The notes: generated by a model from the letters alone, not told the origin. A stretch of DNA of 64,000 nt from Thioalkalivibrio sp. ALJ3 (GCF_000377205.1 NZ_KB897905.1:145426-209425), one strand, 5' to 3'. Shown: positions 7,032 through 15,985, numbered from the stretch's first letter. Made by a program: numbers and translations.

Positions 7032-8524
7032 GCCCCCTCCTCCCCGGCTGCGGCCGGAAGCGCATCCGCCAGCTCGCCCGCCAGCAGCCCGCGCCAGCTG
7101 CCCAGCCGCGCGCGCAGGGCCTGGCCCGCCGCACAATGCCACGCTGCCCCGATCTCGGCCGCGGCACGCGCCTCGAGCCCCTGCGCACGCAGTGCGACGA
7201 TCACCCCCGTGAGTACGTCCCCGCTACCGGGGACCGCCATGCCAGCATGGCCTCCGGTCACGCAGGTCAGCGGCGCACCGCCAGCGTCGGCGACCAGCGT
7301 CCCGGCCCCCTTGAGCAAACACACGCCGCCGAAGCGCTGCGCCAGCTCGAGCACGGCCCCCGGTCGATTTGCCTCCACCTCCGCCGCCGGACGATTCAGC
7401 AGGCGACCGGCCTCACCCGGATGCGGCGTCAGGACCCAGGAATCCGTCTGACGGGGCGTCGCAGCCAGCAGGTTCAGGGCATCGGCATCCACCACCAGGG
7501 GCACCCCCGCATCCGCGACCGCGTGCCACAGGCGGCGCCCCCACTCCTCTGTGCCCAGCCCCGGCCCCGCCGCGATCACATCCACCTGACGGGCCAGGTG
7601 CAACAGATCGGCCGGCTCGCGCACCGCCCGCACCATGATTTCGGGCCGGTCGGCATTGGCCCAGGCCGCATGGTCCTCGTGGGTGGCCAGTGTGACCCGC
7701 CCGGCCCCGGCGCGCAGGGCCGCCAGCGCCGTCAGACGGGCCGCCCCGGAGAATCCCGGCGCGCCCCCGACCACCAGCACATGCCCGGCGTCGCCCTTGT
7801 GCGCCCCCGGCCGGCGGGCCGGCAGGCGATCCCGCCAGTCCTCCGGGCCCAGGTGCCGGGCCCGCGGCATCACCTCCCGGGCTATCTGCTCGGGCAGATC
7901 CAGCCGCGCCACCTCCACGGTACCCGCGCAGTCCACGCCCGCGCCCGTGTGCAGGCCCAGCTTGTCGGCAATCATGGTCACGGTATGCCGGGCGCGCACC
8001 GCGGGTCCCGGCACCGCACCGGTGTCGGCATTGACGCCCGAGGGGATGTCCGCGGCCAGCACGGGCCGCCCGGAGGCATTCAGGCGCTCGACCACCTCGC
8101 CGTAGGCGTCGTGGAGCGGCCGCTCCAGCCCGATACCAAACAGACAGTCGACCCACAGGTCGGCGTCCGCCGGGTCGAAGCCCTCGAGCGGCGCCACCGC
8201 GCCCCCGTGCTCGATCCAGCGCCGATGTGCCTGACGACCATCCGACTCCGGGCGCGCACGCGAAGGACCGCCGTGGAGCCGTACATCCAGGCCGGTCTGC
8301 GCGGCCAGTCGCGCCAGCACGTAGCCGTCGCCCCCGTTGTTGCCGGGGCCACAGAGGATGCCGAGTCGGCGCACATCGGGCCAGTGAGCCCTGACGGCCG
8401 CCAGAAGGGCCGCCCCGGCGCGCTCCATCAACTCCCCGGGCGCGATCTCCGGCAGGGCCATTCCGGCCGCATCCAGCGCCCGCATGCCCTCGCTGTCATA
8501 GAGCGCGCTGGTCAGGGGGATCAC
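7028..8524 (-). CDS. nnrD: Bifunctional NAD(P)HX epimerase/dehydratase NnrD
   Basis: A metabolite-repair enzyme: the N-terminal YjeF_N domain epimerises R- and S-NAD(P)HX, and the C-terminal ribokinase-like domain dehydrates S-NAD(P)HX back to NAD(P)H using ADP. The N half shows LMERAGAAL, GPGNNGGDGYVLAR and ADIPSGVNADTG. The C half shows KGDAGHVLVVGGAPGFSGAARL, AGPGLG, VDADALN, LTPHPGEAGRL and the catalytic-loop region GMAVPGSGDVLTGV. I placed the start at GTG 8524 (VIPLTSALYDSEGMRALD), which aligns with the family; GTG 8542 is possible. The product is about 498 residues. It is divergent from queG and overlaps tsaE by 4 bases. Confidence 0.94.
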   Translation of the reverse strand: MIPLTSALYDSEGMRALDAAGMALPEIAPGELMERAGAALLAAVRAHWPDVRRLGILCGPGNNGGDGYVLARLAAQTGLDVRLHGGPSRARPESDGRQAHRRWIEHGGAVAPLEGFDPADADLWVDCLFGIGLERPLHDAYGEVVERLNASGRPVLAADIPSGVNADTGAVPGPAVRARHTVTMIADKLGLHTGAGVDCAGTVEVARLDLPEQIAREVMPRARHLGPEDWRDRLPARRPGAHKGDAGHVLVVGGAPGFSGAARLTALAALRAGAGRVTLATHEDHAAWANADRPEIMVRAVREPADLLHLARQVDVIAAGPGLGTEEWGRRLWHAVADAGVPLVVDADALNLLAATPRQTDSWVLTPHPGEAGRLLNRPAAEVEANRPGAVLELAQRFGGVCLLKGAGTLVADAGGAPLTCVTGGHAGMAVPGSGDVLTGVIVALRAQGLEARAAAEIGAAWHCAAGQALRARLGSWRGLLAGELADALPAAAGEEGA

Positions 8525-8560
8525 CCCGGGTCCATCATTCACGTTTCTTGCCCCGATCGT

Positions 8561-9712
8561 ATGATTGCCGAAATCGTGCCTGAGCCTCTCGATCCACGCC
8601 AATGTCACGCGCTGGCCGAACAGATTCGGGCCTGGGGCCGCGAACTGGGCTTCCAGGCGCTGCGCATCGCGCCCGCCACGGTCCCGGAGGCGGATCGCCA
8701 GCACCTGGACCGCTGGCTGCAGCAGGGCTCGCACGGCGAGATGGGCTGGATGGCCGAACGCGCCGCACTGCGCCACGACCCCGCACAACTGATGCCCGGC
8801 GTACAGCGCGTGATCAGCGTGCGCATGGACTACTTTCCTCCGCGCACCCGGCGCCCGGCCATCCAGTTGGCCGAACGGCACCGCGCCTATGTCTCCCGCT
8901 ACGCCCTCGGCCGCGACTACCACAAGCTGATCCGCAAGCGCCTGACCGAACTGGGCCGACGCATCGAGGCCGCGGCAGGGCCGCACGGCTATCGCGCCTT
9001 CACCGACAGCGCGCCCATCCTGGAAAAGGCCCTGGCCGCCCGCGCCGGGCTCGGCTGGATCGGCAAGAACACCAACCTGCTCGCCCGCGAGAGCGGCTCC
9101 TGGTTCTTTCTGGGCGAGCTGTTTACGGACCTGCCGCTACCGGTGGACGATCCGGTTGGCGAACACTGCGGGGCGTGTACCGCCTGTCTCGACATCTGCC
9201 CGACGCAGGCCTTCCGCGGGCCCTACGACCTGGATGCCCGACGCTGCATCTCGTACCTGACCATCGAGCTGAAGGGCTCGATCCCCGAAGAGCTGCGCCC
9301 GCTGATCGGCAACCGCATCTATGGCTGCGACGACTGCCAGCTGGTCTGCCCGTGGAACCGCTTTGCCGAGGTCTCCGCCGAGCCCGACTTCGTCGCCCGC
9401 CACGGACTGGATGCCGCCAGCCTGGTGGAGCTGTTCGGCTGGGACGAGACCACCTTTCTGCAGCGCACCGAGGGCATGGCCATCCGCCGCATCGGCCACG
9501 AGCAGTGGCTGCGCAATCTGGCGGTCGCCCTGGGCAATGGCCCGGCTTCGATTGACGCCGAGACGGCCCTTCGCGCTCGCGCCGACCACCCCTCCGCGCT
9601 GGTACGTGAACATGTGGACTGGGCGCTCGGGCAACTGCGCAACCGTCGTGAGCACCCATCCCCGCCGCCCTCGGCGGACCACCTTTCCCGTCTCACAAAG
9701 GCTCCCCAATAG
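8561..9712 (+). CDS. queG: Epoxyqueuosine reductase QueG
   Basis: QueG performs the last step of queuosine biosynthesis, reducing epoxyqueuosine in tRNA with cobalamin and two [4Fe-4S] clusters. The 383-residue protein has the conserved RMDYF and SRYALGRDYHK segments, FTDSAPILEKALAARAGLGWIGKNTNLL, and two ferredoxin-like cysteine sets: CGACTACLDICPTQAF and CDDCQLVCPWNRF. A HEAT-like C-terminal tail follows. ATG 8561 is used; GTG 8576 (giving VPEPLDPRQ) matches the short N-terminus of E. coli QueG and may be the real start, because a TATGAT at 8560-8565 with TTCACG 16 bases upstream could be the promoter. Divergent from nnrD, as in E. coli. Confidence 0.95.
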   Translation: MIAEIVPEPLDPRQCHALAEQIRAWGRELGFQALRIAPATVPEADRQHLDRWLQQGSHGEMGWMAERAALRHDPAQLMPGVQRVISVRMDYFPPRTRRPAIQLAERHRAYVSRYALGRDYHKLIRKRLTELGRRIEAAAGPHGYRAFTDSAPILEKALAARAGLGWIGKNTNLLARESGSWFFLGELFTDLPLPVDDPVGEHCGACTACLDICPTQAFRGPYDLDARRCISYLTIELKGSIPEELRPLIGNRIYGCDDCQLVCPWNRFAEVSAEPDFVARHGLDAASLVELFGWDETTFLQRTEGMAIRRIGHEQWLRNLAVALGNGPASIDAETALRARADHPSALVREHVDWALGQLRNRREHPSPPPSADHLSRLTKAPQ

Positions 9713-9826
9713 ACCGGCACGCAGGCAACGGCAACCGTGGCTTGCCAGCACAACCGCGACAGGTGACACTCGGGAGCCGACTCCTTTTTCTGCCCGACAT
9801 CTCACGAAAGGACGCACCCTGTCGCC

Positions 9827-12259
9827 ATGCCCGATCACCCGGACAGCACCCGCTTTCAGCGCCTGTTTGAACAGGCCCCGGAGGCACAACTGGTGCTCAA
9901 CTGCACAGGCAGCGTCGTCGCGGCGAACCAGGCCGCGGTACACCTGCTGGGTTACTCACAGGACGAGCTGACCACCGGCATCCACATCACCGAACTGGAT
10001 CTCGAAGCCACACAGGCCGACGTCGACCGCTCGCACGGCCGACCGGACGAGCGCCTGCCGGCCCGCTTCGAGAGCCGTTTTCGCCGTCGGGACGGAGACG
10101 AGTTTCCGGCCGAAATTCATATCAACGCGATACACACCGGCGACGACATCGAGGTTCTGACCACGGTCCGCGACATCACTCGACAACAACAGGCAGAACA
10201 GGCCCTGCGCGAGGTGGAGACGCAACTGTCGGCCACTATTCGCCACGCCCCCCTGATCTTGTTCGGACTGGACCCCAATGGAGTTTTCACACTGTCCGAG
10301 GGGGCCGCCCTGAACAGTCTGGGCCTGACCCCCGGCGAGGTCGTCGGACAGGACGCTCGCATCCTGTACGCCGACTATCCGGCCATCCTGACCGCGATCG
10401 ATCGCGCCCTTGCCGGAGAGCGCTTCCAGAGCGAGGTCCGCGTCGGCGAGAGCCACTTCGCCATCGCCTGGATGCCGATGGAGGTTACCCAGTCATCACA
10501 ACAGGGTGTCCTCGGCGTCGCCTGGGACATCACCTCGCTGCGTGCAGCCGAGGCGAGTACCGCCTCGGAGCGGGATCGGCTCCTGACCACACTGCACTCG
10601 ATCCGCGACGGCGTACTCACCGCGGACACCACCGGACGCCTGACCTATCTCAACCCCTCGGCCCGCGACCTTCTGGGCGTGGATGCCACGGCGGTGCAGG
10701 GCCAGCGCCTCGACGAGGTACTGGAGCTCGAGGACACGCATACCGGCCACCGGGTCATGAACCCGGTTACGCAGTGCCTGGAAACAGGCATGACCCTCGA
10801 ATCGCCGGAGCGGGTGCTGCGGCGTCGAGATGGGGCCGCCCGCGTGGTACGCCTGCTGGTCTCGCCCCTGCGCCGCCCGGACCACCACAGTGAAGGCGTG
10901 GTGGTCGTGCTGCACGATCACACCGAGCTGTGGCGGATGACCCAGCAACTGAATCACCAGGCGACCCACGACGAACTCACCGGCCTGTGTAACCGGCGCG
11001 AATTCGAACGCCGACTGGACGAGGCCCTGCGTACCCTGGAAGAGGGCGATACGCCCCACGCGCTGTTCTACATGGATCTGGACCAGTTCAAGATCATCAA
11101 CGACACCTGCGGCCACCAGGCCGGGGATGCACTGCTGCGCGAGTTGGCCGACCTGCTGCCGACGCATATCCGCGACAGCGACACCCTGGCGCGGCTTGGG
11201 GGCGACGAGTTTGGCCTGCTACTGACGCACTGCCCGGTGGGGCGTGCGGAGGCCATCGGCAAGAAGCTCCTGACGACTGCCCAGGGCCTGCGTTTCTCCT
11301 GGCAGGACCGCCGCTTCGATGTGGGCATGAGCATCGGCCTGGTCCCGATCGAGGGCGCCGGCCAGAACCTCCCCGAGGTGCTCAGCCAAGCCGATTCCGC
11401 CTGCTACGTGGCCAAGGATCTCGGGCGCAACCGGCTCTACACCTGGAAACCCTCCGACCAGATCCTGCGTCGGCGTCATGGCGAGATGGAGTGGGTCGGG
11501 CGCTTGCGCACCGCGCTGGAGGAGGCCCGGTTCGTCGCCTACGCGCAGCCGGTCAAGCCCCTTGGCGGCACCGACCTGCCGCTGGACCATGCCGAGATCC
11601 TGCTGCGTCTGCACGGCGAGGACGGCACCCTGATCGCCCCGGGTGCCTTTATACCGGCCGCCGAGCGGTACCACCTGATGCCCGAGATCGATCGCCACGT
11701 GGTCGAGCTCGTGTTCAGCCAACTGGCCGATCACCGGGACCAGAACCCGGATCATGCCCCAGTCGTGGTGTCGATCAACCTGTCAGGGCAGTCACTGGCG
11801 CAGGACGGGATGCTCGAGTTCATTACCAGCCGCATGAGCCAGTTCCGCATTCAGGCACAGCAGGTCATCTTCGAGGTCACCGAAACCGCTGCGATCAGCC
11901 ATCACGACCGCGCGCAGGGGCTGATTCGCGCATTGCGCTACATGGGCTGCCGCTTCTCCCTGGACGACTTCGGCAGCGGGCTGTCCTCGTTCGGCTATCT
12001 GAAGAACCTGCCGGTCGACTTCCTCAAGGTGGATGGCAGCTTCGTCCGCGATATCGCGACCAACGCCGTCGATGCGGCGATGGTCACCGCGATCCACCGC
12101 GTCGGCCATGTACTCGGGCTGCGCACCATCGCCGAGTGCGTGGAATCCGAGGAGACCATGGATCACCTGCGCGAGATCGGGCTCGACTTCGTACAGGGCT
12201 ATTACCTGGCCAGGCCGATTCCGCTGACCGATTACCTCAGCGATCTTTGCAGTTCCTGA
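9827..12259 (+). CDS. PAS-PAS-PAS-GGDEF-EAL c-di-GMP enzyme
   Basis: An 810-residue soluble sensor with three PAS-like modules (about 5-120, 125-235 and 245-365), a GGDEF domain (about 385-545) and an EAL domain (about 560-805). The diguanylate cyclase signature is intact (ARLGGDEFGLLL) and an RDSD inhibitory site lies five residues before it. The phosphodiesterase domain keeps ExLxR as AEILLRL, VSINLSG, EVTETA, DDFGSG, FLKVDGSFV, AECVES and QGYYLARP, so both activities could be present. No membrane segment is seen, so it probably senses a cytoplasmic cue through PAS (ligand unknown). It stands alone: queG ends 114 bases upstream and fpr begins 114 bases downstream. Net direction of activity cannot be read from sequence. 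Confidence 0.93.
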   Translation: MPDHPDSTRFQRLFEQAPEAQLVLNCTGSVVAANQAAVHLLGYSQDELTTGIHITELDLEATQADVDRSHGRPDERLPARFESRFRRRDGDEFPAEIHINAIHTGDDIEVLTTVRDITRQQQAEQALREVETQLSATIRHAPLILFGLDPNGVFTLSEGAALNSLGLTPGEVVGQDARILYADYPAILTAIDRALAGERFQSEVRVGESHFAIAWMPMEVTQSSQQGVLGVAWDITSLRAAEASTASERDRLLTTLHSIRDGVLTADTTGRLTYLNPSARDLLGVDATAVQGQRLDEVLELEDTHTGHRVMNPVTQCLETGMTLESPERVLRRRDGAARVVRLLVSPLRRPDHHSEGVVVVLHDHTELWRMTQQLNHQATHDELTGLCNRREFERRLDEALRTLEEGDTPHALFYMDLDQFKIINDTCGHQAGDALLRELADLLPTHIRDSDTLARLGGDEFGLLLTHCPVGRAEAIGKKLLTTAQGLRFSWQDRRFDVGMSIGLVPIEGAGQNLPEVLSQADSACYVAKDLGRNRLYTWKPSDQILRRRHGEMEWVGRLRTALEEARFVAYAQPVKPLGGTDLPLDHAEILLRLHGEDGTLIAPGAFIPAAERYHLMPEIDRHVVELVFSQLADHRDQNPDHAPVVVSINLSGQSLAQDGMLEFITSRMSQFRIQAQQVIFEVTETAAISHHDRAQGLIRALRYMGCRFSLDDFGSGLSSFGYLKNLPVDFLKVDGSFVRDIATNAVDAAMVTAIHRVGHVLGLRTIAECVESEETMDHLREIGLDFVQGYYLARPIPLTDYLSDLCSS

Positions 12260-12373
12260 CCGGGCTTGAACCCTGGCCTGACGCCTCAACCCTTCAGATA
12301 GCCAACGCTTTCGCCTTGCCGCGGGCAAGCTGTTAGCGTGCGCCCATTCTCAACTGATCAACCGTGGGACCCC

Positions 12374-13165
12374 ATGCCGTATTCGGAAGAACAGATCACC
12401 TCGACCCATCGCTGGTCGGACAAAACCTTTAGCTTCAAGACCACGCGCCCGGAAGGCCTGAAGTTCAAGAACGGGCAGTTCGTGACGCTGGGGCTGCGCC
12501 CCGAGGGCAAGCTGATCCCGCGCGCCTACTCGATCGTCTCCGAACCGGAGGCCGAGGAATTGGAGTTCCTGAGCATCCACGTGCCCGATGGCGCACTGAC
12601 CAGCCGCCTGGCCCAGGCTGGACCGGGCGATTCGGTCTGGATCAACACCAAGGTCACCGGTTCGCTAACCTTCGACTACGTGCAGCCCGGACGCACCCTG
12701 TACATGCTGGCCACGGGGACGGGGCTGGCCCCGTTCATCTCGCTCATCCGCAGCCCGGAGCTGTTCGAGCACTTCGAAAACGCAGTGCTGGTACACAGCG
12801 TGCGTACCGTCGAGGAGCTGGCCTACCGCCAGGAGATCGAGTCGCGCATCAGCGACCGCCTGCGCTACGTGCCGACGGTGACGCGCGAGAACCACGACTT
12901 CGCCTGCCCGATCGCACAGCAGCCGTATGACAACAACCAGCGCGGGGCCGACATGTTCCGCTCCGGCGAGCTGTTCCAGATCCTCAGCCTGCCCCCGGCG
13001 GATCCGGAGCACGACCGCGTGATGCTCTGCGGCAATCCGGCGATGAACCGCGAAATGAGCGAGTGGCTGGTTGAACACGGCTGGACCCAGACCAACTACA
13101 AGGGGGTCGGCAACTTCACCGTGGAACAGGCCTTCGTGACCACGATGTCCGACTCGGACGACTGA
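12374..13165 (+). CDS. fpr: Ferredoxin--NADP(+) reductase
   Basis: A flavoprotein that moves electrons between NADPH and ferredoxin or flavodoxin. The 263-residue protein has the FAD-binding motif RAYSIVSEP (RxYS type), a GALTSRLAQ phosphate-binding segment, and the NADP-binding GTGLAPFISLIRS. MLCGNPAMNREM follows towards the C-terminus, then VEQAFVTTM. I used the ATG at 12374 (MPYSEEQ), which aligns with bacterial subclass I Fpr; the frame continues upstream to 12338 without family similarity. It ends directly against the convergent J-domain gene with no spacer (TGA at 13163-13165, opposing TAG at 13166-13168). Confidence 0.93.
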   Translation: MPYSEEQITSTHRWSDKTFSFKTTRPEGLKFKNGQFVTLGLRPEGKLIPRAYSIVSEPEAEELEFLSIHVPDGALTSRLAQAGPGDSVWINTKVTGSLTFDYVQPGRTLYMLATGTGLAPFISLIRSPELFEHFENAVLVHSVRTVEELAYRQEIESRISDRLRYVPTVTRENHDFACPIAQQPYDNNQRGADMFRSGELFQILSLPPADPEHDRVMLCGNPAMNREMSEWLVEHGWTQTNYKGVGNFTVEQAFVTTMSDSDD

Positions 13166-13771
13166 CTATTTCTGAGCCAGTAGCACCCAGCGCGCCGCAT
13201 TGATCCGCTGCAGGGCGGCCGTATCACCACCCCGGTCGGGGTGGTGGCGCTGCGCCAGGCGACGGTACTGCTGCCGGATCGCATCCGCATCGACCGGATC
13301 CTCCAGCCCCAGCACCTCGAGCGCCTGTTCACGCCGCTCGTCGCATGCCAATTGCGACCAGAACTCGCCCAGCAGTGCCTCCACCGCGGCCGCGTCCATC
13401 CCCTCCAGCCGCGTCAGATCCAGGTAGTAGCTCCGCAGGGGGTCAGCCCGAGCGGGCACCCCGGATGCCGTGTCCACCGCCCGTAGCGGCTCGATCCCGA
13501 TATCCAGACAGTGGATACGCAGCCATTCGCCCCCCTGCGCCAGCACATCGCGCAGCCGGTACAGGCAATGGAACAGCAGGAAATGGGTCTGGAACAGGCT
13601 CAGCGGCTCCTGCAGGCGCGCCACGGCGAACGGCTCCACCCCCTGATCGTGCAGTTGCGCAATCAGGGCATGCTCGGTGCATCCCCGAGGGTTCGCACGC
13701 AGGGACTCCAGCACCCGTTCCAGCAGCGCCGCGTCCACCGGCGAACCGGCCGGGCGATCCCCATTGCTCAT
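13166..13771 (-). CDS. DnaJ-related protein with C-terminal J domain
   Basis: A 201-residue protein with an N-terminal DnaJ-related region (LQEPLSLFQTHFLLFHCLYRLRDVL, about 45-75, and the YYLDLTRLEGM segment) and a short C-terminal J domain (about 145-200) carrying the HPD motif in RLAQRHHPDRGGD. It probably stimulates an Hsp70 ATPase; partner and clients are unknown. The start ATG at 13771 overlaps the stop of the upstream YchJ-like gene as ATGA, so the two are coupled. A much longer open frame continues upstream but is only a shadow of that gene. This architecture (J domain at the C-terminus, no G/F or zinc region) is a known gammaproteobacterial family separate from DnaJ. Confidence 0.85.
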   Translation of the reverse strand: MSNGDRPAGSPVDAALLERVLESLRANPRGCTEHALIAQLHDQGVEPFAVARLQEPLSLFQTHFLLFHCLYRLRDVLAQGGEWLRIHCLDIGIEPLRAVDTASGVPARADPLRSYYLDLTRLEGMDAAAVEALLGEFWSQLACDERREQALEVLGLEDPVDADAIRQQYRRLAQRHHPDRGGDTAALQRINAARWVLLAQK

Positions 13772-14175
13772 GCGCCTGGAAACTCCCCGTCGACATAGAC
13801 CCAGTGCCCGTCCTCGCGGCAAAAGTGGCTGCGCTCGTGCAGGCGCACCCCCTGGCCGCGCACCCGCGAACGGGCGACGAACTCGACCCAGCCCTCCCGA
13901 TCCTCCGGCCCACCTGCTTCGGTCGCGCGGATCGTCAGACCGAGCCAGCGCTGATCGGGCTCCAGCGACAGGGATTCGGGGCGTGTCGCGGTAGCCCACG
14001 TAACCAGCAGGTAGTCCTCGCGACCCTCCACGAAGGCAGCGTAGCGCGAGCGCATCAGCGCCTCCGCCGTCGGGGCCACGGCCGTGCCGTCCAGATACCG
14101 CCCGCAGCAAGCCGTACGGTCCAGCCCGGATCCACAGGCGCATGCGTCCCCCTTCCTGCGGCTGGCCTTGCCCAA
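13768..14175 (-). CDS. YchJ-like SEC-C motif protein (UPF0225)
   Basis: A 135-residue small protein. The N-terminus has a zinc-binding-type cysteine cluster, ACACGSGLDRTACCGRYL, followed by PTAEALMRSRYAAFVEGREDYLLVTW and VEFVARSRVRG...HERSHFCREDGHWVYVDGE, which match the UPF0225/YchJ family (NTF2-like fold). The function is not established; SEC-C-type fingers often bind zinc and mediate protein contacts. It is the first gene of a two-gene unit with the J-domain protein, overlapping it by 4 bases, which hints at a shared role in protein handling (inference). An AT-rich palindrome lies between it and the divergent epimerase gene. Confidence 0.88.
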   Translation of the reverse strand: MGKASRRKGDACACGSGLDRTACCGRYLDGTAVAPTAEALMRSRYAAFVEGREDYLLVTWATATRPESLSLEPDQRWLGLTIRATEAGGPEDREGWVEFVARSRVRGQGVRLHERSHFCREDGHWVYVDGEFPGA

Positions 14176-14243
14176 GCGATATCCCCCCTACGTCTGCGCC
14201 CCCAGCATGCCCGAGCCATTGCCCCGGGTCGAACCCGCACTTG

Positions 14244-14261
14244 TTGGGAAAAAATTCCCAA
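14244..14261. promoter_or_regulatory. 18-bp palindrome in divergent promoter region
   Basis: TTGGGAA (14244-14250) and TTCCCAA (14255-14261) flank AAAA. The site lies between the divergent YchJ-like gene (start 14175) and the epimerase gene (start 14317). It has the size and symmetry of a repressor or activator site; no regulator can be named. Confidence 0.4.
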
Positions 14262-14316
14262 AGCTGGCCTTCCGCGCATGGAAACGTTAGGTTGCGAAGG
14301 CCTCCTGGAGAAACCA

Positions 14317-15162
14317 ATGGCCAACATCCTGATCATGGGCTGCGGCGATCTCGGCTGCGGGGTCGGAGAACGACTCGCTGCTGCCGGGCATTCGGTCTGG
14401 GGCCTGCGACGCCAGCCTGAGCGCATCCCGGAACCGATCCGGCCGCTGGCCGGCGACTTCGCCTGCGCGGACGCGCTGCCACCACTCCCCCCGGCGCTGG
14501 ATACCGTCTATTTCATCGCTACCCCGGGCGAGTTCACCGAGGAGGCCTACCGCCGCGCCTATGTCGACGGTCTGCGCAACACCCTCGCCGCGCTGGAGCA
14601 GGGACATCAGCGGCCGCGCCGCATCGTGTTTGTCTCCAGTACCTCGGTGTTTGGCGCCGACGACGGCCGCTGGGTGGACGAGACCAGCCCCGCCGAGCCC
14701 ACCCGCTTCTCCGGACGCTGCCTGCTGGAAGCCGAGCAGTTGCTGGCCGACAGCGCGTTTGCCGGCGTGGTCGTACGCTTTGGCGGCATCTATGGGCCGG
14801 GGCGCGAGTACCACCTGCGCAAGGTCCGCGAGGGCGTGCGCGGCCAGCACGAAGCACCGGTCTGGACCAACCGCATCCACCGCGAGGATTGCGTGGGTCT
14901 GCTGACCCATCTGTTTCATCTGGACACCCCCGAACCGCTTTACCTGGGCGTCGATGACGCCCCGGCGTTGCGGCATGAACTGCTCGGCTGGCTGGCGCAG
15001 AAGTTGGCGATCGATCCGCCGGGGACGCCGCCGATGCCGGCCGGTGATGTTCGCGGAAAACGCTGCCGCAACGACCGGCTGCATGCCAGTGGTTATCGAC
15101 TGCGCTACCCCGACTACCGCACCGGCTATCGTGCGCTGCTCGACCGGCTCGCCACCACCTGA
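14317..15162 (+). CDS. NAD(P)-dependent epimerase/dehydratase-like (YeeZ-type SDR)
   Basis: A 281-residue extended-type SDR. The dinucleotide-binding motif is present at the extreme N-terminus (MANILIMGCGDLGCGVGERLAAAGH), then YFIATPGEF, VFVSSTSVFGADDGRWVDETS and VVVRFGGIYGPGR. The canonical YxxxK is not obvious, as in YeeZ-like proteins, whose substrate is unknown. The ATG at 14317 follows CTGGAG and is chosen over a long upstream frame that overlaps the minus-strand genes. Monocistronic on the plus strand; two hairpins at 15202-15252 lie after its stop. Confidence 0.82.
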   Translation: MANILIMGCGDLGCGVGERLAAAGHSVWGLRRQPERIPEPIRPLAGDFACADALPPLPPALDTVYFIATPGEFTEEAYRRAYVDGLRNTLAALEQGHQRPRRIVFVSSTSVFGADDGRWVDETSPAEPTRFSGRCLLEAEQLLADSAFAGVVVRFGGIYGPGREYHLRKVREGVRGQHEAPVWTNRIHREDCVGLLTHLFHLDTPEPLYLGVDDAPALRHELLGWLAQKLAIDPPGTPPMPAGDVRGKRCRNDRLHASGYRLRYPDYRTGYRALLDRLATT

Positions 15163-15559
15163 GCCACACCCTCACGCCTTTCAGACTAGGCATGGTTCGT
15201 CGGCTGGTGTTTACGGTGGCTTCGTCCAGCCGCCTGCCTTGTTGTGGCAGGCCTTGGTTCGGCATCCGGTGTTTATGTGCCTTCGGTCCGCACTCTGCCA
15301 TGCGCTCACTCGCGAGCGCGCGCCGGGGGGCAGGTAGGATGCGGATGAGCGCAGCGAATCGCATCAGGGGGTTGCCCCAGCATCGGCATGGTGCGTTTCG
15401 CTACGCTCAACGGACCCTACAGCTAGGGGCTTATGGCAGGCGCTGGAACACCTTCTGTTTGGCACTTCCCTCCCCGATATTAGCCCTTGTGGAGGGCGTG
15501 ACAGGCCGGAGCGGGACCAGCCACGAGACGGCCGGACCGGGAAACAGCGTGAGGGCGGG
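15163..15559. other. Gene-free stretch between epimerase gene and fur
   Basis: About 400 bases hold no convincing gene. Near the epimerase stop are two consecutive hairpins: GGCTGG (15202-15207) with CCAGCC (15226-15231), and GCCTGCC (15232-15238) with GGCAGGC (15246-15252). Neither is followed by a clear T-run. A dispersed palindromic repeat occupies 15334-15420. The remaining part next to the fur stop shows nothing I can interpret. Confidence 0.5.
15334..15420. repeat. Dispersed palindromic repeat, copy 1
   Basis: The left arm begins GTAGGATGCGGATGAGCGCA and continues through GCGAATCGCATC. The right arm (about 15389-15420) is an imperfect inverse ending CTCAACGGACCCTAC. The core ATGAGCGCAGCGAATCGCAT is found again unchanged at 54390-54409. 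Both copies lie in gene-free spacers and have GTAG...CTAC ends, like widespread chromosomal palindromes of gammaproteobacteria. Function unknown; it can fold as a long hairpin. Confidence 0.65.
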
Positions 15560-15985
15560 TCAGACCGGGCGGTGGGGGCAGGCGCTGTCGCTGCAGTCGC
15601 CGTACAAAACCAGGGCGTGGTCCTTGATGGAGAAGCCGTGCTGGCGTGCGATCTCGCGCTGGCGAGTCTCGATGGTTTCGTCGAAGAATTCTTCCACGCG
15701 GCCGCACTGATTGCAGACGATGTGATCGTGGTGCCCGCCACGCTCCAGCTCGAACACGGCCTGGCTACCTTCCAGATGCAGCCGGCACACCAACCCCGCC
15801 GCCTCGAACTGGGTCAGTACGCGGTAGACCGTGGCCAACCCGATCTCCTCGCCGGAGTCGAGCAGCTCGCGGTAGATGGCCTCGGCCGTCAGGTGACGCG
15901 TCTCGGAGTTCTCGAGGATCTCCAGAATCTTCATCCGCGGCAGCGTGACCTTGAGCCCCGCTTTCTTGAGATCGCTTGTTTCCAT
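15560..15985 (-). CDS. fur: Ferric uptake regulator Fur
   Basis: The iron-responsive repressor Fur, 141 residues. The winged-helix DNA-binding half contains LKVTLPRMKILEILE, HLTAEAIYRELLDSGEEIGLATVYRVLTQFEAAGLV. The metal-binding dimerisation half has HHDHIVCNQCGRVEEF (HHDHxxCxxCG) and a C-terminal CSDSACPHRP cysteine pair. ATG 15985 gives METSDLKKAGLKVT, the family start; an upstream in-frame extension to 16279 is not Fur-like. It is divergent from bamE, the common fur-bamE/omlA arrangement of Pseudomonas and Xanthomonas. It probably controls the tonB-exbBD-hemP-receptor operon of this window, although I see no clear Fur box there. Confidence 0.97.
   Translation of the reverse strand: METSDLKKAGLKVTLPRMKILEILENSETRHLTAEAIYRELLDSGEEIGLATVYRVLTQFEAAGLVCRLHLEGSQAVFELERGGHHDHIVCNQCGRVEEFFDETIETRQREIARQHGFSIKDHALVLYGDCSDSACPHRPV

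Noticed and set aside
6572..8560. Long plus-strand open frame running into queG
   Set aside because: It lies antisense to tsaE and nnrD, is Pro/Arg/Gly-rich and has no family motifs until the queG start; it is a GC-rich shadow frame.
13772..14317. Upstream extension of the J-domain protein to about 383 residues
   Set aside because: The extension is an out-of-frame shadow of the YchJ-like gene; the ATG in the ATGA overlap is the natural start.
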